Positions 14,889 to 22,836 of a stretch of 36,187 bases of DNA are shown piece after piece. The DNA is from Streptosporangiaceae bacterium. Lineage in GTDB: Bacteria; Actinomycetota; Actinomycetes; Streptosporangiales; Streptosporangiaceae. The first letter of the stretch is position 1. Each line of letters starts with the position of its first letter. A program made the translations under genes and the position numbers. Below the pieces are notes generated by a model. That model worked only from the letters and a program-made list of their open reading frames with translations, searched no databases and was not told the origin of the DNA. The stretch covers positions 1 through 36,187 of the forward strand of contig JASHOE010000269.1 of the NCBI GenBank assembly GCA_030041275.1, given 5' to 3'.

Positions 14889-15953
14889 TCAGGGCCGGAC
14901 GGCTCCGTTCCCGCGCACATCGGGGTTGTCGGCGGTAGCCGACGCCGGCGCAGGTCCGGTGGAGCCGCGAACGACCAGCTCTGGCTCGAACAGCAGTTCC
15001 TCCGGGTAGGCCGCGGCGCTCTCCATCTGGCCGACCAGCAGCGCCACGGCGGCCTTTCCCATGGCCTCGATCGGCTGGCGCACCGTCGTGAGCGGGGGGT
15101 CGGTGGAGTTGAGCCACGCCGAGTCGTCGTAGCCCACGACCGAGACGTCGGCGGGCACCGAAAGACCGGCGCGGCGCACTGCCCGGATGGCGCCGAGCGC
15201 GAGCACGTCGCTGCCACAGATCACGCCCGTCACGCCGAGTCGCAGCATCCGGCTGGTCGCGGCCTGACCGCCCTCGAGCGAGAAGAGCGCGTGCTCGACC
15301 GGCGCGACCGTCAGCCCAGCCCGGCCGGCGTGCTCCGTGAACGCCGCCAGTTTTCGCCGGGACGGCATGTGATCCTCCGGACCGACGACAAGCCCGATGC
15401 GCTCGTGGCCGAGCGAGGCTAGGTGCCGGAACGCTTGCGCCGCGGCGATCGCGTCGTCGGTCGACACGCAGGGGAACTCGAGGTTGTCGATCGCGGCGTT
15501 CACCAGCACGACCGGGATGCGTCGGCTGTGCAGCAGCCGGTAGTGCTCGTGCGGCGCGGTTAGCTCCGCGAAGTGGCCGCCGGCGAATACAACGCCAGAC
15601 GCGTGCTGGTCGAGGAGCATGTCGACGTAGTCGGCCTCGGACAGCCCGCCCGCAGTCCGGGTGCACAGCACAGGCGTGAAGCCGCGCTGCGCGAGCGCGC
15701 CACCGATGACCTCGGCGAAGGCCGGGAAGATCGGGTTCTGCAGCTCGGGGAGCACCAGGCCGATCAGCCGGGCCCGCTCGCCGCGCAGCTGGGTTGGGCG
15801 TTCGTAGCCGAGCACGTCCAGCGCGGTCAAGACGGCTTCCCTGGTGCCGTCGGAGACGCCTGGCTTCCCGTTGAGCACTCGGCTGACGGTGGCCTCGCTG
15901 ACGCCGACCTTCTGGGCGACTGCCGCGAGGCGGCGGGCTGGCGTACGCGTCAT
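14889..15953 (-). CDS. LacI-family regulator, probable repressor of the agl operon
   Basis: 354 residues from the ATG at 15953. The N-terminal helix-turn-helix (RRLAAVAQKVGVSEATVSRVLNGKPGVSDGTREAV) with hinge (ALDVLGYERP) is followed by a periplasmic-binding-like sugar domain (RARLIGLVLPELQNPIFPAFAEVIGGAL through VVGYDDSAWLNSTDPPLTTVRQP). The longer frame to 16007 has no support. It is divergent from the alpha-glucoside uptake operon starting at 16355, the normal place for its regulator; such repressors release DNA on binding the imported sugar. The intergenic GCAAC/GTTGC half-sites over the operon promoter are the probable target, and a GCAACT half-site at about 16004 lies near its own start. 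Confidence 0.92.
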   Translation of the reverse strand: MTRTPARRLAAVAQKVGVSEATVSRVLNGKPGVSDGTREAVLTALDVLGYERPTQLRGERARLIGLVLPELQNPIFPAFAEVIGGALAQRGFTPVLCTRTAGGLSEADYVDMLLDQHASGVVFAGGHFAELTAPHEHYRLLHSRRIPVVLVNAAIDNLEFPCVSTDDAIAAAQAFRHLASLGHERIGLVVGPEDHMPSRRKLAAFTEHAGRAGLTVAPVEHALFSLEGGQAATSRMLRLGVTGVICGSDVLALGAIRAVRRAGLSVPADVSVVGYDDSAWLNSTDPPLTTVRQPIEAMGKAAVALLVGQMESAAAYPEELLFEPELVVRGSTGPAPASATADNPDVRGNGAVRP

Positions 15954-16042
15954 GCCGCAACAATACGACACCTGGTAGCAAGATCCTGCGCAGTGTGAGC
16001 TATGCAACTGTCGGTTTATTCGCCGATGCGCAAGAAGCTGCC

Positions 16043-16060
16043 CACGGCTGCAGAGCCGTG
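16043..16060. other. Hairpin in the LacI-agl intergenic region (15954-16354)
   Basis: CACGGCT (16043-16049), GCAG, AGCCGTG (16054-16060): perfect 7-bp arms. It lies 90 bp from the LacI start, on the LacI side of the 400-bp gap, so it may sit in the LacI leader or act as a second operator. The rest of the gap holds the agl promoter (16164-16221) and no gene I can support; the open frames there are basic and low in coding quality. Confidence 0.5.
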
Positions 16061-16163
16061 CCGACCGCCGTTGAGTCCCGGCAGAGCCTGCTCAGCATCG
16101 GTGGTGACAGGGACGTCGCCGGGTCGATCGAACGGCTGGCTCCCTGGTGGTAGTTAAGTTTTT

Positions 16164-16221
16164 GCAACATTTCATCGAACTGTTGCTAGTAGAAGTCGTC
16201 CACCGTAATGTTCGGTGCAAC
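16164..16221 (+). promoter_or_regulatory. agl operon promoter with LacI-type operator half-sites
   Basis: TTGCTA (16183-16188), exactly 17 bp, TAATGT (16206-16211): a good primary-sigma promoter with initiation expected near 16218. GCAACA (16164-16169) and TGTTGC (16181-16186) form an inverted repeat with 11 bp between, whose right arm covers the -35 hexamer. A third half-site GCAAC (16217-16221) lies at the expected start point. A LacI protein bound here would block polymerase. The leader to the ATG at 16355 would be about 137 nt. Confidence 0.65.
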
Positions 16222-16354
16222 AAACTCGGCGCGCAAGGGTCTGGCGCAAGCCGGCTGGTTCCGGGATGATTCGACACCGGCGGATCGCTGCCCGCTGCGC
16301 CGTGGCCGAGGGCGCGCACCATCGCCCGTGTTCAGCCCAAGGAAGGATCGGTAG

Positions 16355-17749
16355 ATGAGCAGACAGCTTCATCGGTGGCGTGGCAGCCGCAGAGCGTTCG
16401 CCGCGACCGCCGTAGCGGCGCTAGGGCTAGGGCTCGGGGCCGCGGCTTGCTCGAGCACTCCCGCCTCATCTGGCGGTAACGTCAGCATCAGCATTAACTG
16501 CGCGCCAACGGCCGCGCAGGACCCTGTGCAGCACAGGCAGTGGGTTGCGGACGTGGCCACGTTCGAGAAGGCCAACCCGACGATCAAGATCGTGAGCGTC
16601 TATAACTACCCCTGCACGAACCTTCCCGTCTTCACTGCGCAGCTGCGGGCCGGCACGGAGCCCGACATCTTCTACATCGACTTCACGGACCTGCCGCAGG
16701 TCCTGACCGCTGGCCAAGCCGCCGACATCACGTCGTACGTGAACTCCACAACGGTGCCGACGCTCAAGGACATCGTGCCCTCGGCGATGAAGGCAGTCAC
16801 CGCTGGGACGACGATCTACGGCCTGCCGACCAACACCTACACCCAGGGTTTGATCTATAACCGCAAACTGTTCAGTGAGGCGGGACTGAACCCGAACGAC
16901 CCGCCGACGACCTGGGCACAGGTCGAGACGGACGCCAAGGCGATCGCCAAGCTCGGGAATGGCATCGAGGGCTGGGGCGACTACAGCGCGGGCAACAACG
17001 GCGGCTGGCACTTCGCGTCCTATATGGACGCACTCGGCGGCACCACGGTCAACACCAACAACGTCCCGCCGACGGCGGCCTTCGACAATGCCAACGGCCT
17101 TGCGATCCTCAATGCGCTGCACACGCTGCGGTTCACCGACAACGCCATGAGCGCCACGCAGGGCCTTGCCTGGGGCACGCTCCAGCAGCAGTTCGCGGCC
17201 GGCAAGCTCGGAATGTACATCGCCGCGCCGGACGACATCTACAACGTGATCGTGCCCACCGACAAGGGCAACATCAACGACATCGGGATGGGCCCGCTGC
17301 CCAGCCTGACCGGTAAGCCGGCCGGCTCGCTCGGCGGCGGCAATGCCTACATCTTCGCCAAGCACGACACGCCCGCGCAGATCAGGGCCGGCATCAAGTT
17401 CATCGACTTCGAGGACCTGACGCCGGGCCAGGGCACCACCTTCAACTACGCCAGGCAGAAGGCGGACGGGCAGCCGGTCGGGTTCGACGAGCCGTCGCTG
17501 TTCGACGGGGCGACCGAGGCGCAGGTTAACGCGCTGCGGACCAAGTACGCGACCATCAACGTCTCGTACTACAAGGCCTACGTCGACGCGAACGAGTCCA
17601 GCGATGGCGAGCCGTTCGACGCCCAGGCTGTTTACAAGACGCTGGACCCGATGATGCTGGCCGTGCTCACCGAGCCGAACGTTAATATCCCGGCGCTGCT
17701 GAAGACCTCAGCGACCAACGTCAACACGCTGCTCCAATTCAGCTCGTAA
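16355..17749 (+). CDS. Alpha-glucoside ABC transporter substrate-binding lipoprotein
   Basis: 464 residues; AAGGAAGG before the ATG. Lipoprotein signal with Arg-rich head (RQLHRWRGSRR), hydrophobic core and lipobox AAAC (Cys32), which would tether it to the outer face of the membrane. The mature part is a family 1 extracellular solute-binding protein: WVADVATFEKANPTIKIVSVYNYPC, LRAGTEPDIFYIDFTDLPQVL, IYGLPTNTYTQGLIYNRKLFSEAGLNPNDPPTTWAQVETDAKAI, LGGGNAYIFAKHDTPAQ. It is the first gene of the operon, with two permeases and an alpha-glucosidase downstream, so a maltose-, sucrose- or trehalose-like alpha-glucoside is the likely ligand. A strong hairpin follows the stop. Confidence 0.92.
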   Translation: MSRQLHRWRGSRRAFAATAVAALGLGLGAAACSSTPASSGGNVSISINCAPTAAQDPVQHRQWVADVATFEKANPTIKIVSVYNYPCTNLPVFTAQLRAGTEPDIFYIDFTDLPQVLTAGQAADITSYVNSTTVPTLKDIVPSAMKAVTAGTTIYGLPTNTYTQGLIYNRKLFSEAGLNPNDPPTTWAQVETDAKAIAKLGNGIEGWGDYSAGNNGGWHFASYMDALGGTTVNTNNVPPTAAFDNANGLAILNALHTLRFTDNAMSATQGLAWGTLQQQFAAGKLGMYIAAPDDIYNVIVPTDKGNINDIGMGPLPSLTGKPAGSLGGGNAYIFAKHDTPAQIRAGIKFIDFEDLTPGQGTTFNYARQKADGQPVGFDEPSLFDGATEAQVNALRTKYATINVSYYKAYVDANESSDGEPFDAQAVYKTLDPMMLAVLTEPNVNIPALLKTSATNVNTLLQFSS

Positions 17750-17779
17750 GCACCTAGTCGGGAATCTCGACGACGCAAG

Positions 17780-17812
17780 CGTGGGGGCCGGGGAGCGGGG
17801 CCGGCCCCCACG
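17780..17812 (+). terminator. 12-bp-stem hairpin after the binding-protein gene (attenuator or mRNA stabiliser)
   Basis: CGTGGGGGCCGG (17780-17791) pairs perfectly with CCGGCCCCCACG (17801-17812) around a 9-nt loop. It lies 31 bp after the binding-protein stop and 36 bp before the first permease start, inside the operon. A hairpin here usually gives partial termination or protects the upstream mRNA end, so that the binding protein is made in excess over the permeases. Confidence 0.78.
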
Positions 17813-17847
17813 TCCTACCCCAGGCTCGAAGGCAAGAGGGAGACTCG

Positions 17848-18819
17848 ATGGCGGATGTCGCGACGCTGCGCAAGGCGAGCGCCCCGCAAGCGGCCGGAGG
17901 CCGGGAAGCCGCTGGCCGGTTCGGGGCGAAGGCCAGAAGGAATCTCTCGGCGTACGGCTTCCTCATCGGCGCAGTCCTCTGCTTCACGTTCTTCTCCTGG
18001 TACCCGATCGTCCACGAAGTGATCCTGAGCTTTCAGAAGGCCGTGTACGGGGGCGGTTTCACCTGGGCGGGCTGGGTCAACTACGACCGCATCATCCACG
18101 ACCCGACATTCTGGCTCGCGTGGCGGAACACGCTGGAATTCACTCTTCTCGCGCTTGTCATCGGGTACGCGGTCCCGTTCTGTGTGGCGATCTTGCTGAA
18201 TGAGTTGCGGCACGCACAGGGTTATCTGCGAGTGCTGGTCTACCTGCCGGTCATGCTGCCGCCGGCGTCATCACTGCTGCTGTTCGCCTACTTTTACAAC
18301 CCGCAGTACGGCCTGTTCGACGACATCCTGCGCATTCTGCACCTGCCGACGTCGCACTGGGTCTTCCAGCCAGGTAGCGGATTTATCAGCATCGCGATGA
18401 TCTCGGTTGTGATCGCGTCGACCTGGATGAATATGGGCGGCGCCACGCTCATCTACCTGGCTGCGTTGCAGAACATCCCAGGCGAGCTCTATGAGGCGGC
18501 CGAGCTCGACGGTGCGGGCCTGGTCAAGCGCATAAGGCACATCACGATCCCGCAGACCAGGCTGATCCTGATCATGCTGCTGATGCTGCAGATCGTCGCG
18601 ACGATGCAGATGTTCGTCGAGTCCTGGGTGCTGACCAACGGCGGCGGGGGGGTGGGGGACAACGCGGAGTCCGTGGTGATGCTCATGTACCAGTACGCAT
18701 TCCAGCTGAGTGGTTCCAGCAATTACAACAGCGCCTCGGCTCTGGGCGTGATTCTCATGCTGGTGCTCGCGGCCTTCTCCGGTGGGTTCTTGTGGGTCAC
18801 CCGCGAGCGGCGGGCCTGA
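17848..18819 (+). CDS. Sugar ABC transporter permease, MalF type
   Basis: 323 residues; GAGGGAG before the ATG. Six membrane segments: LIGAVLCFTFFSWYPIV, FTLLALVIGYAVPFCVAILL, VLVYLPVMLPPASSLLLFAYFY, FISIAMISVVIASTWMNMGGATLIYLAAL, LILIMLLMLQIVATMQMF and ASALGVILMLVLAAFSGGFLWV. The EAA loop that docks the ATPase reads YEAAELDGAGLVKRIRHITIPQTR, a near-consensus form. It pairs with the permease gene 12 bp downstream. No ATP-binding subunit is encoded in the operon; actinomycetes commonly use one shared ATPase (MsiK) for several such importers. Confidence 0.94.
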   Translation: MADVATLRKASAPQAAGGREAAGRFGAKARRNLSAYGFLIGAVLCFTFFSWYPIVHEVILSFQKAVYGGGFTWAGWVNYDRIIHDPTFWLAWRNTLEFTLLALVIGYAVPFCVAILLNELRHAQGYLRVLVYLPVMLPPASSLLLFAYFYNPQYGLFDDILRILHLPTSHWVFQPGSGFISIAMISVVIASTWMNMGGATLIYLAALQNIPGELYEAAELDGAGLVKRIRHITIPQTRLILIMLLMLQIVATMQMFVESWVLTNGGGGVGDNAESVVMLMYQYAFQLSGSSNYNSASALGVILMLVLAAFSGGFLWVTRERRA

Positions 18820-18831
18820 GGGAGGGATGAG

Positions 18832-19788
18832 ATGGCAGTACTGAACACAGCGAGCCTGAGGGCTTCTGGTGCGGCCGGGGCGCCTCGGCGCCGGCCGACG
18901 AGCGGCTCGACGAGGACTCTGATATCCAGCGCGCAGCTGAACCGGCGCTCGGGCAAGATCGCGTACCGGATCGTCCTGACCGTGGTCATCGTGGCCTTCA
19001 CGCTGGCGTTCATCGGACCGCTCTACTTCCTGTTCAGCGACGGTCTGAAGGCCACCCAGGAAGCGATCGCCACACCGCCGACGCTCTACCCGCAGCACGT
19101 GTACCCGAGCACGTATGTCCAGGCGTGGGATCGGCTGGACATGGCCAGACTGCTGTGGAACACCATGTACTACGCGTTCGGCGCGCTGGCCTTTCAGCTT
19201 GTCTTCGACGTGACAGCCGCGTACGCGCTCTCGAAGCTGCGGCCCTTCCTGGGGAACGCGATTCTCTTCCTGATGCTCGCCACCCTGATGATCCCGGCCA
19301 CCGTGCTGGTCATTCCGCAGTACGTGACCATGGCTGCCGAGCCCATCGTGCACTGGAACCTGATCGGGAGCCCGTGGGCGATCTGGCTGCCGTCGGTCGC
19401 TAACGCATTCAACGTCTTCTTGCTGAAGCGGTTCTTCGACTCGATCCCGGCTGACTACATCGACGCCGCGCAGATCGACGGCGCGTCCCGCCTCAAGATC
19501 TTGTGGCGCATCGTGCTGCCCATATCCCGCCCGATCATCGGTGTCGTGTCGATCTTCGGGCTGGTCGCGGTGTGGAAGGACTTCCTCTGGCCCTTGCTGG
19601 CCGAGTACGGCTACACCCCGACTAGGGAGACGCTGAGCGTCGGAGTCTGGCAGGCATCTATCGGCGCCACACCGGTGAACCTGATCATCGCAGCGTCTGC
19701 GATAGCGGCGATCCCGACGATTGTCTTTTTCCTGATCTTCCAGCGCAACATCATGTCCGGCCTGACCGCCGGAGGCCTCAGGGGCTGA
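18832..19788 (+). CDS. Sugar ABC transporter permease, MalG type
   Basis: 318 residues; GAGGGATGAG immediately precedes the ATG. About 40 polar residues precede the first helix (IVLTVVIVAFTLAFIGPLYFLF). The other segments include LLWNTMYYAFGALAFQLVFDVTAAYALS, ILFLMLATLMIPATVLVIPQYV, IGVVSIFGLVAVWKDFLWPLL and LIIAASAIAAIPTIVFFLIFQRNIMSGLTAGGLRG, the last being the standard MalG ending. The EAA loop is YIDAAQIDGASRLKILWRIVLPISRP. It forms the channel with the preceding permease. Confidence 0.94.
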   Translation: MAVLNTASLRASGAAGAPRRRPTSGSTRTLISSAQLNRRSGKIAYRIVLTVVIVAFTLAFIGPLYFLFSDGLKATQEAIATPPTLYPQHVYPSTYVQAWDRLDMARLLWNTMYYAFGALAFQLVFDVTAAYALSKLRPFLGNAILFLMLATLMIPATVLVIPQYVTMAAEPIVHWNLIGSPWAIWLPSVANAFNVFLLKRFFDSIPADYIDAAQIDGASRLKILWRIVLPISRPIIGVVSIFGLVAVWKDFLWPLLAEYGYTPTRETLSVGVWQASIGATPVNLIIAASAIAAIPTIVFFLIFQRNIMSGLTAGGLRG

Positions 19789-19898
19789 GCCCGCCAGCGG
19801 CCAGCGCCGCACCAGACAGTTCCCGGCGTCGTCAGCCGTCCGGCTGCCAGCGACCGTCGCGTCTCCTCGTCGTGCCTGACCACAGGAAGCAGGTTCTC

Positions 19899-21572
19899 GT
19901 GCCAGACCTTCGATCCGCCCCCCACGCAAGTGCTGTCGCCATCGACAACGTCTGGTGGCGGAGCGCCGCCATCTACCAGTTGTACGTGCGCAGCTTTGCC
20001 GACAGCGACGGGGACGGGATCGGCGACCTTACGGGCGTGCGGACCCGGCTCAGCTACCTGGCCGACCTCGGCATCGACGCCATCTGGTTCAACCCGTGGT
20101 ATCCCTCGCCCATGTCGGACGCTGGCTACGACATCTCCGACTACCGCGACATCGAGCCCGCGTTCGGGACGCTCGCTGACGCTGACGCACTGATCGCCGA
20201 GGCGCATGATCTCGGCATCCGGATCATCATCGACGTTGTCCCGAACCACGGCTCGGACCGGCACCCGTGGTTTCGGGCCGCGCTGGCCACCGCGCCCGGA
20301 TCGGCCGAGCGCGACAGGTTCTGGTTCCGGCCGGGTCGCGGGCCGGACGGCGCGCTGCCGCCGAACGGCTGGCAGTCGATCTTCGGGGGCCCGGCGTGGA
20401 CCAGGGTCACTGAGCCGGACGGCTCCGCCGGTGAGTGGTACCTGCACCTCTTCGCCCCCGAGCAGCCGGACTACAACTGGTCGAATCCCGAGGTGCGCGC
20501 CGAGTTCGACGACGTGCTCCGCTTCTGGTTCGACCGCGGCGCGGACGGCATCCGGATCGACTCGGCGGCGCTGCTAGCCAAGGACGCGGCGCTGCCCGAG
20601 ATCGGCCCGGACGCGCCGCCAGGCCCGCACCATCCGTACTCCGATCGAGACGACGTGCACGAGATCTACCGGCGGTGGCGCGCGGTGGCGGACGAGTACG
20701 GCGGCCGCGTGCTGATCGGGGAGATCTGGATTCCAGATGCGGTGCGGCTCGCCAGGTACGTGGGCCCTGGTGAGCTGCACACCGTGTTCAATTTTCCTTA
20801 TCTGAGTTGCCCGTGGGATGCGGCAGAGCTGCGGGCGGTCATTGACAACACGCTGGCGCTCAACGCGCCCGCCGCGGCGCCGGCTACTTGGGTGCTGTCG
20901 AACCACGACGTGGACCGGATCGTGTCCCGTCTAGGCCGCGCGGACACCGCCTTTGACCTGCAGCGGCGCAGCTACTTTCACAGCCTGCCGGTGGACCTGG
21001 CGCTGGGCACGCGGCGGGCGAGAGCCGCTGCGCTGCTGACGATGGCGCTGCCCGGCTCGGTCTACATCTACCAGGGCGAGGAGCTGGGCTTGTGGGAAGT
21101 CCAGGACATCCCGCCCGGCCTGCGGCAGGACCCGATCTGGCGGCGAAGCAACGGCGCTGACCCGGGTCGCGACGGCAGTCGGGTTCCACTGCCGTGGGCT
21201 GGGCAGGCGGCGCCGTTCGGATTTTCACCGGCTGAAGGCTGCGGCCGCCCCTGGCTGCCTCAGCCTGCCCGGTGGCGCGAGCTGACGGTCGAGGCGCAGG
21301 CCGGTGGCGCCGGGTCGATGCTCAACCTCTATCGGGCGGCGCTGCACATCCGGCGATCCGAGCCCGCACTCGGCGACGGATCGATGACCTGGCTCGCCGC
21401 GGCCGATGGCGTCCTTGCGTTCGACCGCGGCGCGCGCGTGCGGTGCGCCGTCAACCTGTCGCGGCGGCCCGCTCCGCTGCCGGACAACGCGGGGCTGCTG
21501 GTGGCCAGCGGGCCGCTCGACGGGGGCCTGCTGCCGCCGGACTGCGCGGTCTGGTTGCGCAGCCCGCTATGA
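19899..21572 (+). CDS. GH13 alpha-glucosidase
   Basis: 557 residues from the GTG at 19899, chosen over the GTG at 19872 because AGGAAG lies nine bases upstream. It is a cytoplasmic (beta/alpha)8 glycosidase: WWRSAAIYQLYVRSFADSDGDGIGDL, AIWFNPWYPSPMSDAGYDISDY, IDVVPNHGSDRHPWF, GADGIRIDSAALLAKD with nucleophile Asp221, LIGEIW with acid/base Glu275, and LSNHDVDRIVSR with third acid Asp337. The overall order and the HPWF and LFAPEQPDYNWSNPEVRAEF segments are those of bacterial alpha-1,4 or alpha-1,6-glucosidases acting on short sugars. It has no signal peptide, matching hydrolysis of the imported sugar inside the cell, and is the last gene of the operon. Its stop abuts the convergent SRPBCC stop. 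Confidence 0.93.
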   Translation: MPDLRSAPHASAVAIDNVWWRSAAIYQLYVRSFADSDGDGIGDLTGVRTRLSYLADLGIDAIWFNPWYPSPMSDAGYDISDYRDIEPAFGTLADADALIAEAHDLGIRIIIDVVPNHGSDRHPWFRAALATAPGSAERDRFWFRPGRGPDGALPPNGWQSIFGGPAWTRVTEPDGSAGEWYLHLFAPEQPDYNWSNPEVRAEFDDVLRFWFDRGADGIRIDSAALLAKDAALPEIGPDAPPGPHHPYSDRDDVHEIYRRWRAVADEYGGRVLIGEIWIPDAVRLARYVGPGELHTVFNFPYLSCPWDAAELRAVIDNTLALNAPAAAPATWVLSNHDVDRIVSRLGRADTAFDLQRRSYFHSLPVDLALGTRRARAAALLTMALPGSVYIYQGEELGLWEVQDIPPGLRQDPIWRRSNGADPGRDGSRVPLPWAGQAAPFGFSPAEGCGRPWLPQPARWRELTVEAQAGGAGSMLNLYRAALHIRRSEPALGDGSMTWLAAADGVLAFDRGARVRCAVNLSRRPAPLPDNAGLLVASGPLDGGLLPPDCAVWLRSPL

Positions 21573-22067
21573 GGCTCCCGGGGCGGCCGGGCTCGGCGAG
21601 CCGTGAGCGACCGTGCGGGCCAGGATGCCCAGGGTCGCTCGCAGCGCGCCCTCTGAAATGACCGGGAAGATACCCGCGTCACGGTACTGCGGATGAATGT
21701 CTGACCAGTCGTAGTAGCTCGTCACCTGCGTGCCGCTGTCGACGGGCGCCAGCTGGTAGCCGTAGACGTGGCCGATGGGCGGGCGCATCAGCCCGGAGAC
21801 CTTCCAGGCGACCTCCCGGTCTTGCTCGAACGCCGAGATCGTCACGGTCACGTCGTAACGTCCGAGTTCGGGGTAGTCGTTGAGTGACTCGCGGTCCATG
21901 TGCACGACGAAGCTGTCGCCGGCCTTCGTGACCGGTGCGCCGTCGGCTGACTGGAGCATGCCCGAGCTGTCGATCGCCACGTGACCCTGCGGGTCACAGA
22001 GCACGGCAAAGATGGCCGCCGGGTCGGCCGCGATCGTCCGGGTGACCTCGATCCGCTCTGTCGTCAT
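21567..22067 (-). CDS. SRPBCC (polyketide cyclase/START-like) family protein
   Basis: 166 residues from the ATG at 22067. The N-terminus ERIEVTRTIAADPAAIFAVLCDPQGHVAID is the typical first strand and helix of this ligand-binding fold; GDSFVVHMDR, YDVTVTISAFEQDREVAWKVSG and YGYQLAPVDSGTQVTSYYDWSD are the following strands. These small proteins bind hydrophobic ligands and act as cyclases, lipid-binding proteins or unknown stress factors; no catalytic claim can be made. It is divergent from the membrane-protein/regulator pair starting at 22180, with a perfect palindrome between, so co-regulation is likely. It overlaps the alpha-glucosidase end by 6 bp tail to tail. Confidence 0.82.
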   Translation of the reverse strand: MTTERIEVTRTIAADPAAIFAVLCDPQGHVAIDSSGMLQSADGAPVTKAGDSFVVHMDRESLNDYPELGRYDVTVTISAFEQDREVAWKVSGLMRPPIGHVYGYQLAPVDSGTQVTSYYDWSDIHPQYRDAGIFPVISEGALRATLGILARTVAHGSPSPAAPGAS

Positions 22068-22098
22068 GAGGTCATTCTGCCGCAGGGGCAGCGGGCGC

Positions 22099-22142
22099 TT
22101 GACTTTGCAGTTCAAACTCAGATAGCTTTGCAATGCAAAGTT
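22099..22142 (+). promoter_or_regulatory. Promoter with CTTTGCA-A-TGCAAAG operator
   Basis: TTGACT (22099-22104), 18 bp, TAGCTT (22123-22128) gives a plausible promoter. The perfect 15-bp palindrome CTTTGCA-A-TGCAAAG (22126-22140) overlaps the -10 and the expected start point. A further CTTTGCA half-site lies at 22103-22109, overlapping the -35. The winged-helix regulator encoded at 22833 is the natural ligand and would repress its own operon; the divergent SRPBCC gene (start 22067) may also be controlled. Confidence 0.68.
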
Positions 22143-22179
22143 TCGGCGGGCAGACCTGATGAAGGCTCCGGGAGCTTCG

Positions 22180-22836
22180 ATGGACGAGGACACTGGCGCT
22201 GGCCGGGCGGGCCGTGAGTCCGGCGACGAGAAGCTAGACGCGCAGGCAGCGCTTGCAATCGTGACGGAAGCCCGAGAGCGCGCGCTTCGCGAATTGCGCA
22301 CGAGCTACCCGCTCGTGTTCGCCGTCTGGGGTCTGGTGCTGCTCTTCGGCTTCGGCGTGATCTGGCTGTCGGTTCTCGGCCAGCACCCGTACACGGGACC
22401 TACACCGGTGTCGCTGCTCGTGCTCGTGCTGCTGCTCGCCGCAGGAGCTGTCACCACCCTGGTCACCGTCGGTCGCTCGCTCACCGGCGTTGGCGGCGTG
22501 TCCGCCGTGCAGCGGCGAGTGCACGGCCTCGCGCTGGCCGTGGGCATTGTCGGCGTGTTCGCGCTGGAAGGCGCGCTTGCCCACGCCCACGCCAGCGACT
22601 CACTGCTCGGGGTGTATGGCGCCGTCGCGCCTATGCTGGTGGCAGGCGTGGTCTACACCGCTAGCCCTGCCATCTGGCAGGACTGGTCGACCCGGTCCCT
22701 CGGTGCGTGGCTCGTGCTCGTGGCGGCCGGCAGCGCTTACGCCGGTCCGGTCGGAGTGTGGGGCGTGGCCGGTCTGGCGTCGAGCATCGGCTTTCTCGTC
22801 ATGGCGGTGGTCAGGCGCCGCCAGGAGCGTGCATGA
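22180..22836 (+). CDS. Multi-span membrane protein coupled to a winged-helix regulator
   Basis: 218 residues from the ATG at 22180, which has GGGAG seven bases upstream; the ATG at 22159 is an alternative. After a polar head and a helix (LDAQAALAIVTEARERALRELR) there are about six hydrophobic segments: PLVFAVWGLVLLFGFGVIWLSVL, VSLLVLVLLLAAGAVTTLVTV, GLALAVGIVGVFALEGALA, LLGVYGAVAPMLVAGVVYTA, LGAWLVLVAAGSAYA and VAGLASSIGFLVMAVV. I do not recognise a functional family; in actinomycetes such proteins are often found directly before a small winged-helix regulator, as here (4-bp overlap). It may sense or respond to envelope conditions. Confidence 0.75.
   Translation: MDEDTGAGRAGRESGDEKLDAQAALAIVTEARERALRELRTSYPLVFAVWGLVLLFGFGVIWLSVLGQHPYTGPTPVSLLVLVLLLAAGAVTTLVTVGRSLTGVGGVSAVQRRVHGLALAVGIVGVFALEGALAHAHASDSLLGVYGAVAPMLVAGVVYTASPAIWQDWSTRSLGAWLVLVAAGSAYAGPVGVWGVAGLASSIGFLVMAVVRRRQERA

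Noticed and set aside
13681..15981. A 766-residue open frame on the minus strand
   Set aside because: It runs antisense to both DrrAB-type genes and in a wrong frame through the LacI gene. Its Arg/Ala/Pro/His-rich composition is what a GC-rich antisense frame gives; the real genes there have complete family motifs.
18271..19929. A 552-residue open frame on the minus strand
   Set aside because: Antisense to both sugar permease genes, with no recognisable motif and a highly charged, repetitive composition.
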